Assembly (NCBI RefSeq): GCF_958295425.1
Contig: NC_081142.1
Span: 20,790,530 to 20,854,529 of the forward strand
DNA from: Solea solea
Taxonomy: Eukaryota > Chordata > Actinopteri > Pleuronectiformes > Soleidae
DNA: 64,000 bases
Direction of reading: 5' to 3'
Made by a program: the position numbers and the translations under genes. The notes beneath the pieces are model-generated. The model searched no databases. It worked only from the letters and a program-made list of their open reading frames with translations, and was not told the DNA's origin. Every line of letters begins with the position of its first letter. The first letter of the stretch is position 1. Shown in pieces: positions 12,294-24,006 of the stretch.

Positions 12294-13619
12294 ACAGACA
12301 AAAGGCTCCGTCTGTCTCCGGTTTTTATAAATGGGCCTCCAGTGGTCATCAAGACTAGAAAGGCACCATATATATACACATACACACACAGACCATTATA
12401 AGATAGGCTATTTGCTAACCCTATTTGCTTTTCTGAGGATGATTTAGGTCAGTGATAGTGTGTTGTGCCCCCCACTAGGCACAGCATTGGGTATGACACC
12501 AATGCTGTGCCTGATGTTTGCACATGTATGTGGAGTTTAATAGAACACCTAGCATAGTAAAACATAAGAGAGCATAAGTAATAGATCGCATTGGTCTATA
12601 GTTTTACAACATTGTATCAATAAAAAAAGCAGTTTAAATGTGTTGCAAGGTGGTGAGACATTAAATTGAAAGAACCATGAGAAGTGAATATTGATCAAAC
12701 CAAGTGCATGTTTGGATTAGTCATAGGGAGCTCAATTTTACAGGTTTTTAGGGATTATTACTGCATCTCTAAGAAAATAAGTATAAAAGACCTTTGGAGC
12801 TCTGGGGGGGACGGGGGGGCTGTGAAAAATCTGAAATTGCCTCAAGCGATGTCACTCATCAGTGCTGGTAGAGGCTGAGGAGTTCAGAGTGCCATTGTGT
12901 GTGTGCACGGTTTAGACAGGGCATAAGTATGCATGGAATTAAAATGAAAGATGGAGTTAATGTTCACACAGTTGACACATTTTAAAAGTAAGTGTGCAAT
13001 ATTGCAGGAGTAAAACAGAAATACTCTTCCATGCTTTATTTGGAAAATAAAAAAGGCCCACAGATCCAAGTTGATTGTGTTGCCAATCCTCTAATCAAAT
13101 TTCAGCCCGCGTAGTTCTGTTACAATATTGTGAATCTGGTGTACAATTTTGCATCAGGCAATTACACAAATCCTTAGGTGTGTTTATAACTGAATAAGAC
13201 ACACGTACGCTGGCATCACAATGGATTTCTGCATGTTATGTCTTGTCAGTGGGCATTGTAATGGGTAAACACAATGTGGAGATGGATTTGACAGATGACA
13301 CCGCAACTTACTCATTATGCTTTACTCCGGGGATCCTTATCACAACTCAATTTCCAAGCCACTGGCTCACTGAGTCATTATCCTAAATATGATTTGCACA
13401 ACAGAGAAGTCTAAATAATGCGTAATATATTTTGTTTCTCAAGAGAGCACATCGCAAACAGGAAGGGTGTTGTTAATCTTATTCTGCGTGACGTTTGCTC
13501 CTTTCCCCCCCCCCCTTTATTTATTTATTTATCTCCCCTTTTTTGTATATTTAATGACATTAGTGGTCTTCCTTCTCAGTGTGGATTATTGTTATGTGCC
13601 TCTGTTTTTCTCCCTTAAG
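12294..13619. other. Non-coding intronic DNA before the first visible brinp3 exon
   Basis: AT-rich sequence. It holds a 14-bp perfect stem-loop at 12477-12512 and a C-run at about 13506-13516. The last bases (CTCTGTTTTTCTCCCTTAAG) are the polypyrimidine tract and AG acceptor of the exon starting at 13620. No other exon was recognised. Confidence 0.65.
12477..12512. repeat. Perfect stem-loop, 14-bp arms
   Basis: The arm 12477-12490 (AGGCACAGCATTGG) is the exact reverse complement of 12499-12512, around an 8-base loop. No target duplication or longer inverted repeat is visible. Candidate origins are a template-switch event or the core of a degenerate element. Confidence 0.8.
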
Positions 13620-13725
13620 GTGACCGAAACAAGGACGGGCCCTCTCGGATGCAGTAACTATGACAACCTCGACTCTGTCAGCTCCGTTTTGGTTCAGAGC
13701 CCTGAAAACAAGATTCATTTGCAAG
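13620..13725 (+). CDS. brinp3: brinp3 exon (C-terminal end of MACPF region)
   Basis: This is the first exon of the BRINP-family gene visible here. It encodes 35 residues plus one base, containing [19 protein letters not shown] and [10 protein letters not shown], which I recognise as almost invariant in BRINP3. It begins in phase 0 after a good polypyrimidine tract and AAG acceptor (13617-13619). It ends after the first base of a glycine codon at the donor CAAG|GTTGGC, a weak donor because +3 and +4 are not purines of the usual kind. That phase 1 end fits the next exon exactly. BRINP proteins are secretory-pathway MACPF-domain proteins of neurons, linked to suppression of cell-cycle progression. 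About 206 residues (signal peptide and most of MACPF) should lie in exons left of the window. Residue numbers in the next entries count from the first residue of this exon. Confidence 0.93.
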
Positions 13726-14174
13726 GTTGGCCATCCATAATTGAACTCCCCCAATTTCTGATGAAATTGTCACACTGTCTGTTCTCTGGCAAGCTTATAA
13801 CTGCAACATTAGAGTGTCAGAACGAATTTAGCTTCAATCACTCTTTCGCCCCCTTTTTTTTTTTGTTTTTTTTTGCCATGCATGCTCGCGGAGTTCTAAA
13901 GTGAATTTGCGGCAGTAATCATTCAGAACAAAAGCAGCAGAACTTGTGTGCTGTAAAAACTTTAAGTGAATCTCAGCACACTGCATGTGACTCCAAGCAT
14001 ATGTCAAGCGTGGCAAAAAAAAAAAAGCAGAGAAAATGAGTGTCGCCCTTCAGCAATTTACAGATCCAGCATGCAGCAGCACATCTAAACACATTTTCTG
14101 TAAGAACCCAAAGTGCTTACAGTTCCCTCTTCACTCATCTATGTGGCATTTCCATGTCCATGTCCTTGCCTCAG
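13726..14174 (+). other. brinp3 intron, 449 bp
   Basis: A short GT-AG intron. It begins GTTGGC and ends CCTTGCCTCAG. It contains T-rich and A-rich runs at 13854-13872 and about 14015-14027. Reading straight through either border gives open frames that are not protein-like. An AG eight bases downstream (14181-14182) would put the next exon out of phase, so 14174 is the preferred acceptor. Confidence 0.85.
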
Positions 14175-14411
14175 GTCTGCAGGCCGTGCTGCCAGAGTAT
14201 CTGAGGGCCAGGTTCGTGCAGGCAGCTCTCAGCTACATTGGCTGTAATGAGGAGGGCCAGTTTGTGTGCCGGGACAATGACTGCTGGTGCCAGTGTGCTG
14301 CGGACTACCCACAGTGTAATTGCCCTGAGGTGAATCTGAGGGCTATGGAAACCAGTTTACTGCAAATCCGAGATTCCTGGAATTTGGCCAACCAAGACTT
14401 TGAGGAGTCAG
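14175..14411 (+). CDS. brinp3: brinp3 exon (first cysteine-rich segment)
   Basis: 237 bp, phase 1 at both borders. It encodes residues 36-114 of the visible protein, beginning GLQAVLPEYLRARFVQAALSY. Seven cysteines lie within residues 59-85 (59, 67, 72, 74, 76, 83, 85), forming the compact cysteine-rich segment that follows MACPF in all BRINP proteins. The exon ends ..DFEES plus the first base of an aspartate codon at TCAG|GTCAGT. The sequence VCRDNDCWCQC and the DFEES junction are strong family markers. Read-through into the intron stops at 14480-14482, so the longer unspliced frame is not the real protein. Confidence 0.95.
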
Positions 14412-17400
14412 GTCAGTATTTCTCCTTTTTTTGCACACATTTGATGACTGCAATCAGACAACAAATTGGACCCTGCTTTTAGAAAAGTCGATGGACAAAG
14501 AATAAACAAGGACAGAGAGACCATAAAAACAAGGGACAATTACCTCCAATCCATGTAATGGGAATTCATCATTACACAGAGGAGCAACTTTGAAACAAAA
14601 TTGAACACAAACAAAACAGAAGACCATCTATTTCCTATTAACTGAAAAGACATAGTTTTGATGGATCTTCTTAAAAGTCCCAGTGTGAAGGTTGGCTGTA
14701 AAGTAACTTATTAAATAGAGAACAAAATGTTAAGGCATCTCATTAACTGCAAGTTCTTTCTACCCCATAATGATATGGTGTCTCCCTTTGCAGCAACTAA
14801 TCAAACTCAGTGTTAGAGTTACACCCTGGCATTTGCAGGAACCCTATTTTCAAGTAGCACTGCTATGTGACTTCCCATAGACCGTTCAAAAATACAAAAT
14901 AGATTACTTGTTTGTCTTATTTACTGGTTAGTTTTCATTCAAAAACGGCACCTACCTGGTGAAGAGACGTTCAAGAGGGAAAGTGGTTAAAATGAAAGTG
15001 ATTTGAGTGCAACGTCGCTATGCATGGGTGAAAACAGCAGGAGGAGCATTAGGTTTATTAGTGGAGACGTTGACAAATGTTTGCAAACTGGTCAGTAATG
15101 AGTAATGAAACAATAATTATTAGGGTTATTTATTTCAGAAATCGAACCGTAGAGAAAATCAAAGTCTGTAACCTAATGTCCGTTCTTGGTGATTCAGTCG
15201 CATGTTGAGTTTACGTCCAAAATCCTGGTGTGTCTCCTGTGACCACGTGAAATTGTATGAAAATACACATTGATGTCATGTCTGTTTGCAAGAACAATAT
15301 GGTTTCAACAAGTCTGACTCTGTTGATTGTCAACGTGTTTGTGTTTGTGACAGAGACAGAGAGACAGGGAAGAGTCGGGAGAAACTCGTGTAAATCGAAG
15401 TGATACACTGCTATAACATAAAATAGGATAATAAATCAATGTTTGGGTGTTGATTACAAAAGAAAAGATAGTGGAGCTGTAACAGCCAAGGAGACGATCG
15501 CTTGAAGACAGATTCTGCTCATGCTCATTATAGTAATTTAGCCACGTGTCCTCAAACCACCTCTGAGTGTGTTTTTTGCGATTGGATATTAGTATGCATT
15601 CAGGATGGATTGGGAGCGGTTCAGTCCAGTACTTAGCAAGATCTACACGCGAATACATCACCGACGATGAATGTTAATACCAACGGGACCGCACTCAGAC
15701 AATTTGTTCAATCCTCTGGACATTTTCCAGAGTTCATTTCTAAAAACAGCTTAAGGGCGAACAATATGGATAGAGGAAATCTGTTTTTTTTACAACATCC
15801 ATTGTATGCTGCGATACTATAAAATCTCTGCAAACTCACTTGAGAGGATGTTCAAACACGGAATGTTTGTCGGACAATTTGCTAAATTAAAGGTCTGACA
15901 AATTACAGCACTTAAAAACCAGTGGCACTGATGCAAAAGTCCTGTAAATCCAATATTGCCATAAAGCAGCCGTGTGCATTGATTTGAAGCATTTTTTCCC
16001 TCAGTGGCCTAAAAGCAGCCAGAGATAGTAAAAGCATAGCTGACTCTGTAGAAATGCCATAGCAAAGTCTCACTTAACATCTGTCATCTCTCAGTGTGCA
16101 TTGTCAGGGCGACCGGTCCTCTTCTCTTGCATGCAGACAGCCGCCTCTTCCTGCTATTTGAGCCGCTCTATACGGAGAAATTGCAGCGTGCAAATCTCAG
16201 TGTCTCAATGAAAGGCCAGTATTTACTCTAATGTGACTGGGTCAGCAGTTGAGATCCAGTCAGATGATGGAATTTCTCGAACATAAGAGGACAGAAAAAA
16301 AACGGTGGCTGTCTGGTAGCTGCCTGTGATGTTAGCTGCCATTAAACACTTTATCGCCGCTCTGCTGTTGCTTCTGTTCAGCCATTTTTATTAGCCGACC
16401 TAAATTGATGTCAGCGGGGTAAAGTGGGGGAAGCAGGTAAACAGCCATCAGCAAAGCACTGTGCTCACAGTGAAAACACGAGTCAAGAATTAGCAGAAGG
16501 TTTTTTGAAGTTTTTTCTCTGGGTTTTTATTTGCTAAACATAGGGACTGGAATGGAGAATTGTAAGTAAGTGGAATTGAATACCATCTGTTCTACACTTT
16601 ACTTTCCAGAATTCCACATCCAACTACTTATAAGCCTTCTTAAAGGGACAGACTTGGCCTGTAATAATATAATGTGTGCTACCAGAAAAGGCTGATGTAC
16701 TTTTACTTATGTAGAACTGTTAAGTTAGTTGTTGTATACATCTCATTCATGCAGGTACATGTTGTACTGTGAACATTAATTGTCACATACCGTATTTCAT
16801 TTAATGCTGCTCTGTTGGACTTTTACACACAAATATTTCAATCAAATCAATAAGAACTGGAATTGATAAGCAGATTTGGAATTGGATCCTAGGGGTGATT
16901 GGTATGGGCAAAACATTAAAGCTAGAATTTTGATGATAACAATAATTTGAAATTCTATTTTAATGATTTAGGTCGTTAATTGTTACTTGCATATTATATC
17001 CAAGGACACAACTCCAACTCTAACTCCTGTTTTCTTTCAACTTTAGCACTGAATTCAAAATTAGAAGACTTATAATTGAATTGAGTGTAGAAACACTGAA
17101 ATATGAGTAAACATTCAGATGCTTTCCTGGAAATCATAAAACAATAATAAAAAAAAAACTTTGTTGCAGGGGCTGGTGTCTCCATGTTTTCATCATATTA
17201 GCAAAACCACACTTGCTTAACCTGTGTGGAAGGGAGGACACTAGAAAAAGGTCATGTGATCACGTATAGGCCTCTGCTGTACACGTTGGCTTTTGCAAAG
17301 TGATTTAAATACCCAATAATGTAAATTTGCACATCTTTAAATCAGGATATTATCTGAGATGATATACCTTGCCCATCTCTAATCCATAGTTGGTAAAAGT

Positions 17401-18669
17401 CAAACCACACTCATGCTTAACAAACTCTCAGGCACATATTGACCACCATTTCTCTCAACTCAGTGCCGGTCCTGCCATCATTATGGAAACTGTGCGCTGC
17501 ATCCTCAGGCTCAGAGTGCATCAAGCTGTTTCAGTCATGTCCAGCCCCACCATAAGCTGTTCTTTGTGCTCTTTGCCGGCGGAGATTGTTATTACCTGCT
17601 ACATGCTTCAGTACTAGGGGCAACTTGATTAGCGCACAGCTGGCAATAACTTACGCAGCAAGATGCCATGAGAAGTGCAACTGCAGTGTTGAATTAAATA
17701 ATCGGTGGGAGAAGTAAGTTCTCTGGAGACCACTGGAGATCCACTTGTGCATTTGATTTAAAAGAGAACACCTTAACACGGGCAGTGGGGAGATGTGTAA
17801 TCATGACTGTGATTTTTAAATTGGGTCTAATGACTGTGGACGGGATTGGCTTTGAGTGCGATATGCTTCAGTTAGGAAACCACCAATTCTACCGCCTGGT
17901 CAGTAACTTCATTCTTGATAGACTTTAATAACAGCCCCACACTAGAGGATTTTCAAACCGGACTTGATTTTAAAAACGTGGATGGACACAATGAACTTTG
18001 TAACTTTATAACAGAATGTTTTAATCCCGAGAAAGCACAGACTAGACGATCCAGTCAAGATGCAGGACCACACACTTGGCGTTTAATCAAATGATTTATT
18101 GGAGGGGATTCCAGGGACTTGGGATTTCACAGGAACATGCGTGATTTAACGTGACTTCAGAATGTAAAAATAGACACTGAGGCGTCGTCAGTTAGTTCTC
18201 CATTCGGTTGTGATCGTAAATCCACAAGTTTGTCCTCTTTCTCTACCGTCCACCAGGCTGGGGAGACGGTCTTCACATTCATCCTTGTCGCACTGTGGGC
18301 AGCCCAGACAACTCGCCTTAATTGGTTATTGTGGGGATCTGTTTATGCCTCAAACGTATATTATGATTGATATTATAATTGTGTCTGTTAACCCGAGGAT
18401 AATTTGGCAAGATAATCTGTTTAAATCAGCCTATAATCCAAAATTACCCAAGATTGTGGGAAGGGCCAGGTCGGGAACCAAAATCTGTCCACTTATCCTC
18501 TAGTGTGGGACTGGCTTAACACACAGTTGCTTATATTTTCAGTGATACAAGAGTCCAAATTATGTTCTGCTACCGTAGGCAGCATCTGCTTCAAGGTTTG
18601 GTTTGTTTTGCACTCAAAAAAAATAAGGGTTTGTTTTTTTGGAGGGAGTTGTTACTGTTGCTTTGCTGT

Positions 18670-18985
18670 CATTTTGAACCAGTCAGGCCATTCTTCTCTG
18701 ATCCCAATATCTAGTGAGAGGTGTCACTTACTAGATATTTCCTCTATTTCAGACCGTTCTCTGTAAACCCTAGAGAAGGTTGTGTGAAAATCCCTGTAGA
18801 TCAGCAGTCTGTATGGTGCCAATAACTGTGCCGTTTTTCCTTTCTTCCACATTTTGATGCTCAGTTTGAACTTTAGCAGTTTGCACTGAGTTGCTGTCAC
18901 GCAACTGGCTGATTAAATATTTGTGTGAACAGCCAGTTGTATAATGGCTGAAATAATACAGTGGTCGGTGAGTGTATGCATTAAT
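18670..18985 (+). repeat. Degenerate teleost DNA repeat
   Basis: In order, the segment contains CCAGTCAGGCCATTCTTCTCTGA, GACCGTTCTCTGTAAACCCTAGAG, GTGTGAAAATCCCTGTAGATCAGCAGT, GGTGCCAATAACTGTGCC, GCTGTCACGCAACTGGCTGATTAA and GTGGTCGGTGAGTGTATGC. This order matches a repeat widely dispersed in fish genomes whose family name I do not assign. It is heavily mutated. A 10-bp inverted repeat (18706-18715 with 18730-18739) lies inside. It sits in the intron in the same orientation as the gene. Confidence 0.55.
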
Positions 18986-20107
18986 TGGTTGAATAGGCAA
19001 TGATCCAAGATGACTTACGGTGGAGTTTCGTACAATAATTAGAACCTGAAAATGTATCCACCAGCTATTTGATCATGACCTTCAAGATTCAGCATTTCAG
19101 AAACGAGCGGCCAAATAATGCTCCAACCCCAATCTAATTTCTAATAATGCCCCCACAGTGTCTGTGCTCGTGCTCCTCCAAATTTGACCAGGCTTTCTAT
19201 TTTTAAAATAAAATAAAATAAAAATGGGAAATGCTGTTACCTTCCTGGATTCAGTGGCTGACAAGATAATAATGGTGGGTAGAGAGTGGGTGTCCAGGGA
19301 TGAGATATCGTTTCCTGGTGATAAAATAATGGTCTAGTTCAGCAGCACCTTCCAGTTTGTACCTTCCACAGGATTCTCAGGGGGGGGAAAAAAGAAGTTA
19401 AGTTGTTGTTTTGTCTTCTGTTTTTACAGGGGAGCTCTGGCTAAATAGAGCAGAAGAGGGGAGGATGTTGTTTAAACCTATTATTGTCCATCATTTACTA
19501 AGCATATTTGTGGAGCTTGATTAGTGAAGCTGTTTTAACTAAATTACATTTAAAAAAAACAAAGATTTACAGTAGATCTGAGTGTAGAAATTTGAAGATA
19601 CGCAAGCCTTTTATACAATTTTATTACCTAATTCAACAAAGTAATTCCACATACATGTAATTAGGGTAAAGAGGTTTATGTTTATGTTGCAGACATGCAA
19701 CGCTGCATGCCTATTGGGATTTGGTCAGGCCCGGTGCTTTTTCTTAGAAAGCCAATGGGTTTGGAATAGCTAAGAATTTTCTAGTATCAATTAAAAATCC
19801 CTTATTTTTCTTAAATCACTTAAAGTTAAAACACAAATCGTATATCAGTGACACTGACTGTCAACAAATCCCATAACAAACTAAACCAAACTGATCATAT
19901 TCAAAGTGATCGTCTGTATGTTTCTTAATCCTTGGTACTGCCACGACTCATTGCCGTCTAAAGAATGGTTAAAAATACATCAGTAAGCCTGGCTGTTGCA
20001 CTGTTCGTTCATTGACTCGCCTGTGCGCTGCACTTTATTTGGAGATAATCCCACGTGCATCATGTTGCTATAAATATGCTTTTTTTTGACTCGTGTAAAC
20101 GGCTTGA

Positions 20108-20150
20108 CACAGGCTTGTTGTTTGCTTATGAAGGAACCAACAAGCCTGTG
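20108..20150. repeat. Perfect stem-loop, 13-bp arms
   Basis: CACAGGCTTGTTG at 20108-20120 is the exact reverse complement of 20138-20150, around a 17-base loop, inside a brinp3 intron. A 43-base hairpin is shorter than usual microRNA precursors. No function is claimed. Confidence 0.8.
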
Positions 20151-21636
20151 CATATATTAGGTCAGGAAAGATGCTGGGTATTGAGGGGGAAGGATAACAA
20201 ATCACAGGTACAGTATATATAGTGCAAACTCATTTTAACTCCTTGTTTAATTTAAAAGGAATGATTATGTCAAAAGGCAATGATCTTTATTTAACATGGA
20301 CAAACGCAGAAGCTGCACCATGTCTCCCCGGCAGAATCGCTCCCGTTTAAAAAAATGTAGGTCATGGAAAGACCTCCAAATAGCCTTTAATATATTTTAT
20401 TACAAGCTGTTTAATCAACTTATTAATTTAACAGGAATGTGTAATACACATTGCATAATCACCTGGGAAGCCATTGACACATAATTGGTTTTCTAATCAG
20501 ATGCTGTGTTATCACGATAACATTCACTAATTACAAACAGTCGCACAGCCATTTTCTCATCCGCGGCGCACATGCATCGATTTCCCATTCTACCAATCAT
20601 GATTATGATGATGATGGCATTGTTATTGAAGGTCTTGGAAGTGTAATCTGTTTACTGTGCCTCGTGTGTGCAGCAGACAGCGGCTCTGAGGACAGGACAG
20701 ATATTATCCTCTTTGCTCCTTGTCCACCCTGTTTTCTCACAGACAGACCTGCAGTATTAACCTTGGAAAAGCTCCTTGCAGTTCTTTAATGACAAAAAAA
20801 AGAAGAAGAAGCTAACAACAACCATTTATCTATGGCTCTGCATCAAACAGCAGCTCCTCTGATAAATATTTTTTGAAAGGAGGGAACAAAGATAGTAGAT
20901 TGACCTCAATCTTGGAGCCTGTCTGTTATTGTTGGATGACTAATTAGCCTCTGGAGACAACAGTTAATATTTTTGGGCTTCCGGGGGAGACAGCAAATAT
21001 CCAAGATGAGCTCTGTGAGACGTGAGGAGCGTGTTTTTGGATAACCTCTAAACAGAAACAGCTGCCTGCTGAAACTTAAAACCTAAAATACTTCAATACA
21101 ACATCACTAAATCTGTCAATTAGCAGCCAAATGGGACTCAACTCAATTAAACTTGAATGAATAAAGAGATCAATACGATTGTGAAGAGGAAGAAACTCTT
21201 CTGGAATTAAATAAATAAAAAAAAAAAACTCCAGTGTTTCATTTTATTTAACCTTTATTGAACCACTTTAGTCCTATACTGAAACCAAGGATCTCTTTTT
21301 CATGTGAGGAGAGAGACTTGGCCGTCACCCCATAAAACCTTAAAATAAAATATAATATTATAGTAATAAAGAAAAGCAATAAATTAGGAGCATACAATCA
21401 AACTGTCACAATGTGAATGCAGATCAATCAAAAGGGGAAAAGATACATTTTGGTGCGTGTTATTCTTCATTGACTCGTTACCTGTGATCAACCACAGTCT
21501 GTTTTAACATTATTGGTTGAATAAGAAACCAGCAGGACGTCTTTATGCTGCGGAATCAAGTCTTTTTGTTTCACATGTAGGATCTGCTGTAATGACATCG
21601 TCCACCTCTCCTCTTACACCTTTGTCTGCCTTACAG

Positions 21637-21859
21637 ATGAGTTCCAGAGCTTTGTTCGAAAGCTTCCCACTTTCTACGCTCTGAACACGTCCGCCATCCA
21701 GTACTTCTGGACGACGGAGCCGGGCGTTCACCAACGCTACAAACAGCTTGAGCTCAACACGCAGCAGCTCCTGAACAAAGCCCGGCGCATCATCAACAAG
21801 CTCTTCACCCTCAGCAGGAGATGTCGAACTCAGCCCAGAATTATTATGCTGAGGGAGAG
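21637..21859 (+). CDS. brinp3: brinp3 exon (linker helix region)
   Basis: 223 bp entering in phase 1 and leaving in phase 2. It encodes residues 115-188 plus two bases of residue 189, starting DEFQSFVRKLP and including TSAIQYFWTTEPGVHQRY, LLNKARRIINKLFTLSRRC and ending MLRER. The NTS-I-x-x-FW, RY-x-QLE and K-L-F-x-LS-x-RC pattern is closer to BRINP3 than to BRINP1 or BRINP2 as I recall them, and supports the paralogue call. The segment is predicted to be mostly helical. Acceptor TCTGCCTTACAG and donor GAGAG|GTGAGG are both good. Open frames on the opposite strand here are shadows. Confidence 0.94.
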
Positions 21860-23959
21860 GTGAGGAGCTGATACATATTCCTGCTGACCTTTCTGTTGAC
21901 ATGGGTGTGGAAGTGTGTGTATGTGTGCGTGCGGGCCCTGTCTGCGTGTAAGACTTTGTTATCCCCCCCGAAATTGGCATTATGCTAATAATACTCACAA
22001 TGTATGTATCAAGTGCTTTTGCTATTCAACTGAGGTCACACTGAAGTGAGCTATAGCGTCACACCTGATGACTTGGCTGTACTCCCAGTCCGAGAAATCA
22101 AAGCCATCCGCCTGTGAAATTAAAGTTTGCAGTGTTTTAAAGGAATATGCCGAGTTTGGGAGATTTTCACGTTGGTGAACTAGTCTGTGAAGAAACCATG
22201 GACAAAAAAAAAACAAAAAAAACTCCTCCCTTCTATTTTTTGTCTATGCAATTTTATAGTATTCACACTCTTAAATACTAACGTGATTATCTCTGCAAAG
22301 CTGATGCAGCCAGGTCTATTTCAGGTGAGACCGATTTATCCTGGGCGGTGTGATTTTTAGCTACAGTGACACTCTCCTGCCACCCACATGCCCACTACCT
22401 TCACTTCCTGTTAATTAAATACGGAAATACCAGGCCCGGCCATTGAAACAGCAAAGTATTCTTTCATCAGTCACCCACAAAAATCTCATCAGACCATGCA
22501 CCGCGTATTGCTAACCTTAGAACCGTGACGATTTCCCGGCTTTATGGGACGTTTTTTTTTTAGCATGTGCAACGGTGGTTAATGTTTAAGTTTGACATGT
22601 TATGCAATATGTATTTAAAAGACAAAAAAATACATTTCGGAAGCAAATGAAGCAAATGGAATGAACTGTTGCACCTAATGTACTGTATCATAGCAGGCAG
22701 ACCACTGTGAAGGAGGAAATACAGACATAAACCTGGAGAAGCAGGTGTGAAATCCACAGAACGGTTTCATCAGATGCTGACTGCAAGAGCGAGGCTATTA
22801 ACAGACAGAGTGAGGGAATGAGAAATTAAAACAAATGCATTACTGAGTTAATTTAGTTGAGCTTCATTTAAATTTATATTCACTCGTTTGGCAGAGACTT
22901 AAGTTACATGGAACTGAGAGACAACCCTAAAGCTTCAGTACCATGTGATATCTTGTCGTAAAGGCCTAACCGTTACATCTGTTCAACTAAAGAGTGCAAG
23001 CTCCCACCAGTGTCAGTGCACTCCAATATCGCGCAGGGTTAACCCCTTTCTTCCAGTTTCCTCGTTTTGCCACAGGCTACATCCTCAGGAACATCTGAAC
23101 TAAGTCTTTCCTTTTTGAGTTGTGCTGCTCACACATGCATAAATGCTGCCAAAACATAATCTTCTTTGTGCTGGTAATAAGACAAAGTGTGGGAGAGGAG
23201 GTAAAAGAGGGACACTTAAGGGCACAGTAAGTGACAGAGTTTTAGCTGTTATGCGAGTAGTTGATACTTTAATACATACTTGGGAATAAAGAGGGTCACT
23301 GCCGCTCGGAGAGCATTTTATCTTGCTCCGCCACCGAGGGAACCAGTCTGGAGTGTAACGGCCTCGTGTGCAGAGCCTCCCAACTCGAGATGACTTTCCT
23401 TGGAGAATCACAGACTCTGAAGGAGCATTAGCCAGTATGATAAGTTCAAGCTCAGCCAGAAGTCGCTCTGTGGGCAAATATTAGCGACTTGATTTTGATC
23501 CAGCTGAGGTTCGGCACGACAAAAAAAACGAGACGGAAGAGAAGCAGCAACCTCTTATTTTTGCAGTGATGCCTCAGAGCAGCTTTAGTGCACTGCAGTA
23601 TGATGGAAGGTGACAGTAATGGTCATTATGAAGGCCAATATAATCTGCTGAAATGTTAAGCTAAAATCTCCCAAGGTGACTTTCCATTCAATGACGCTGG
23701 ACTGTTGGACTATTTGAAGCTGCAGTCTGTCGGACCTGACTGAGGGAGCCCTTGTGTGGATACAGTGGCAGCGCAGGATGCTTTCAAACTGGAGAATGAT
23801 TTTTTGAGCAGCGGAATTCACGTCTCAAACCTTCTGTTTTCAGTCCACCTGTTTGTAGACGTCTCACTTTAATTGTGCAACGTCGCTGTTGACTCCCTCT
23901 TTCTCGACATAAAACAAATTACTACCTGTGTGCAGCACGGTGTAGCGTTATAGTGTAGC

Positions 23960-24006
<47 letters not shown>

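Larger units (their letters stand above)
14412..21636 (+). other. brinp3 intron, about 7.2 kb
   Basis: Begins GTCAGT and ends GTCTGCCTTACAG. It is mostly unremarkable AT-rich sequence. Inside it are a possible inverted-repeat element with GATGGGCAA-like ends at about 16893-17382 (weak), a recognisable degenerate teleost repeat at about 18670-18985 (listed separately), an AAAAT tandem at about 19206-19228, and a stem-loop at 20108-20150. No nested gene or RNA gene was recognised. Confidence 0.8.

Noticed and set aside
14036..14482. Single 148-codon frame starting at an ATG upstream of the exon
   Set aside because: It joins intron, exon and intron; phases and the BRINP pattern support the spliced exon 14175-14411 instead.
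21543..21998. 151-codon minus-strand frame across the 21637-21859 exon
   Set aside because: It is antisense to a well-supported brinp3 exon and mirrors its codon structure; no independent similarity.
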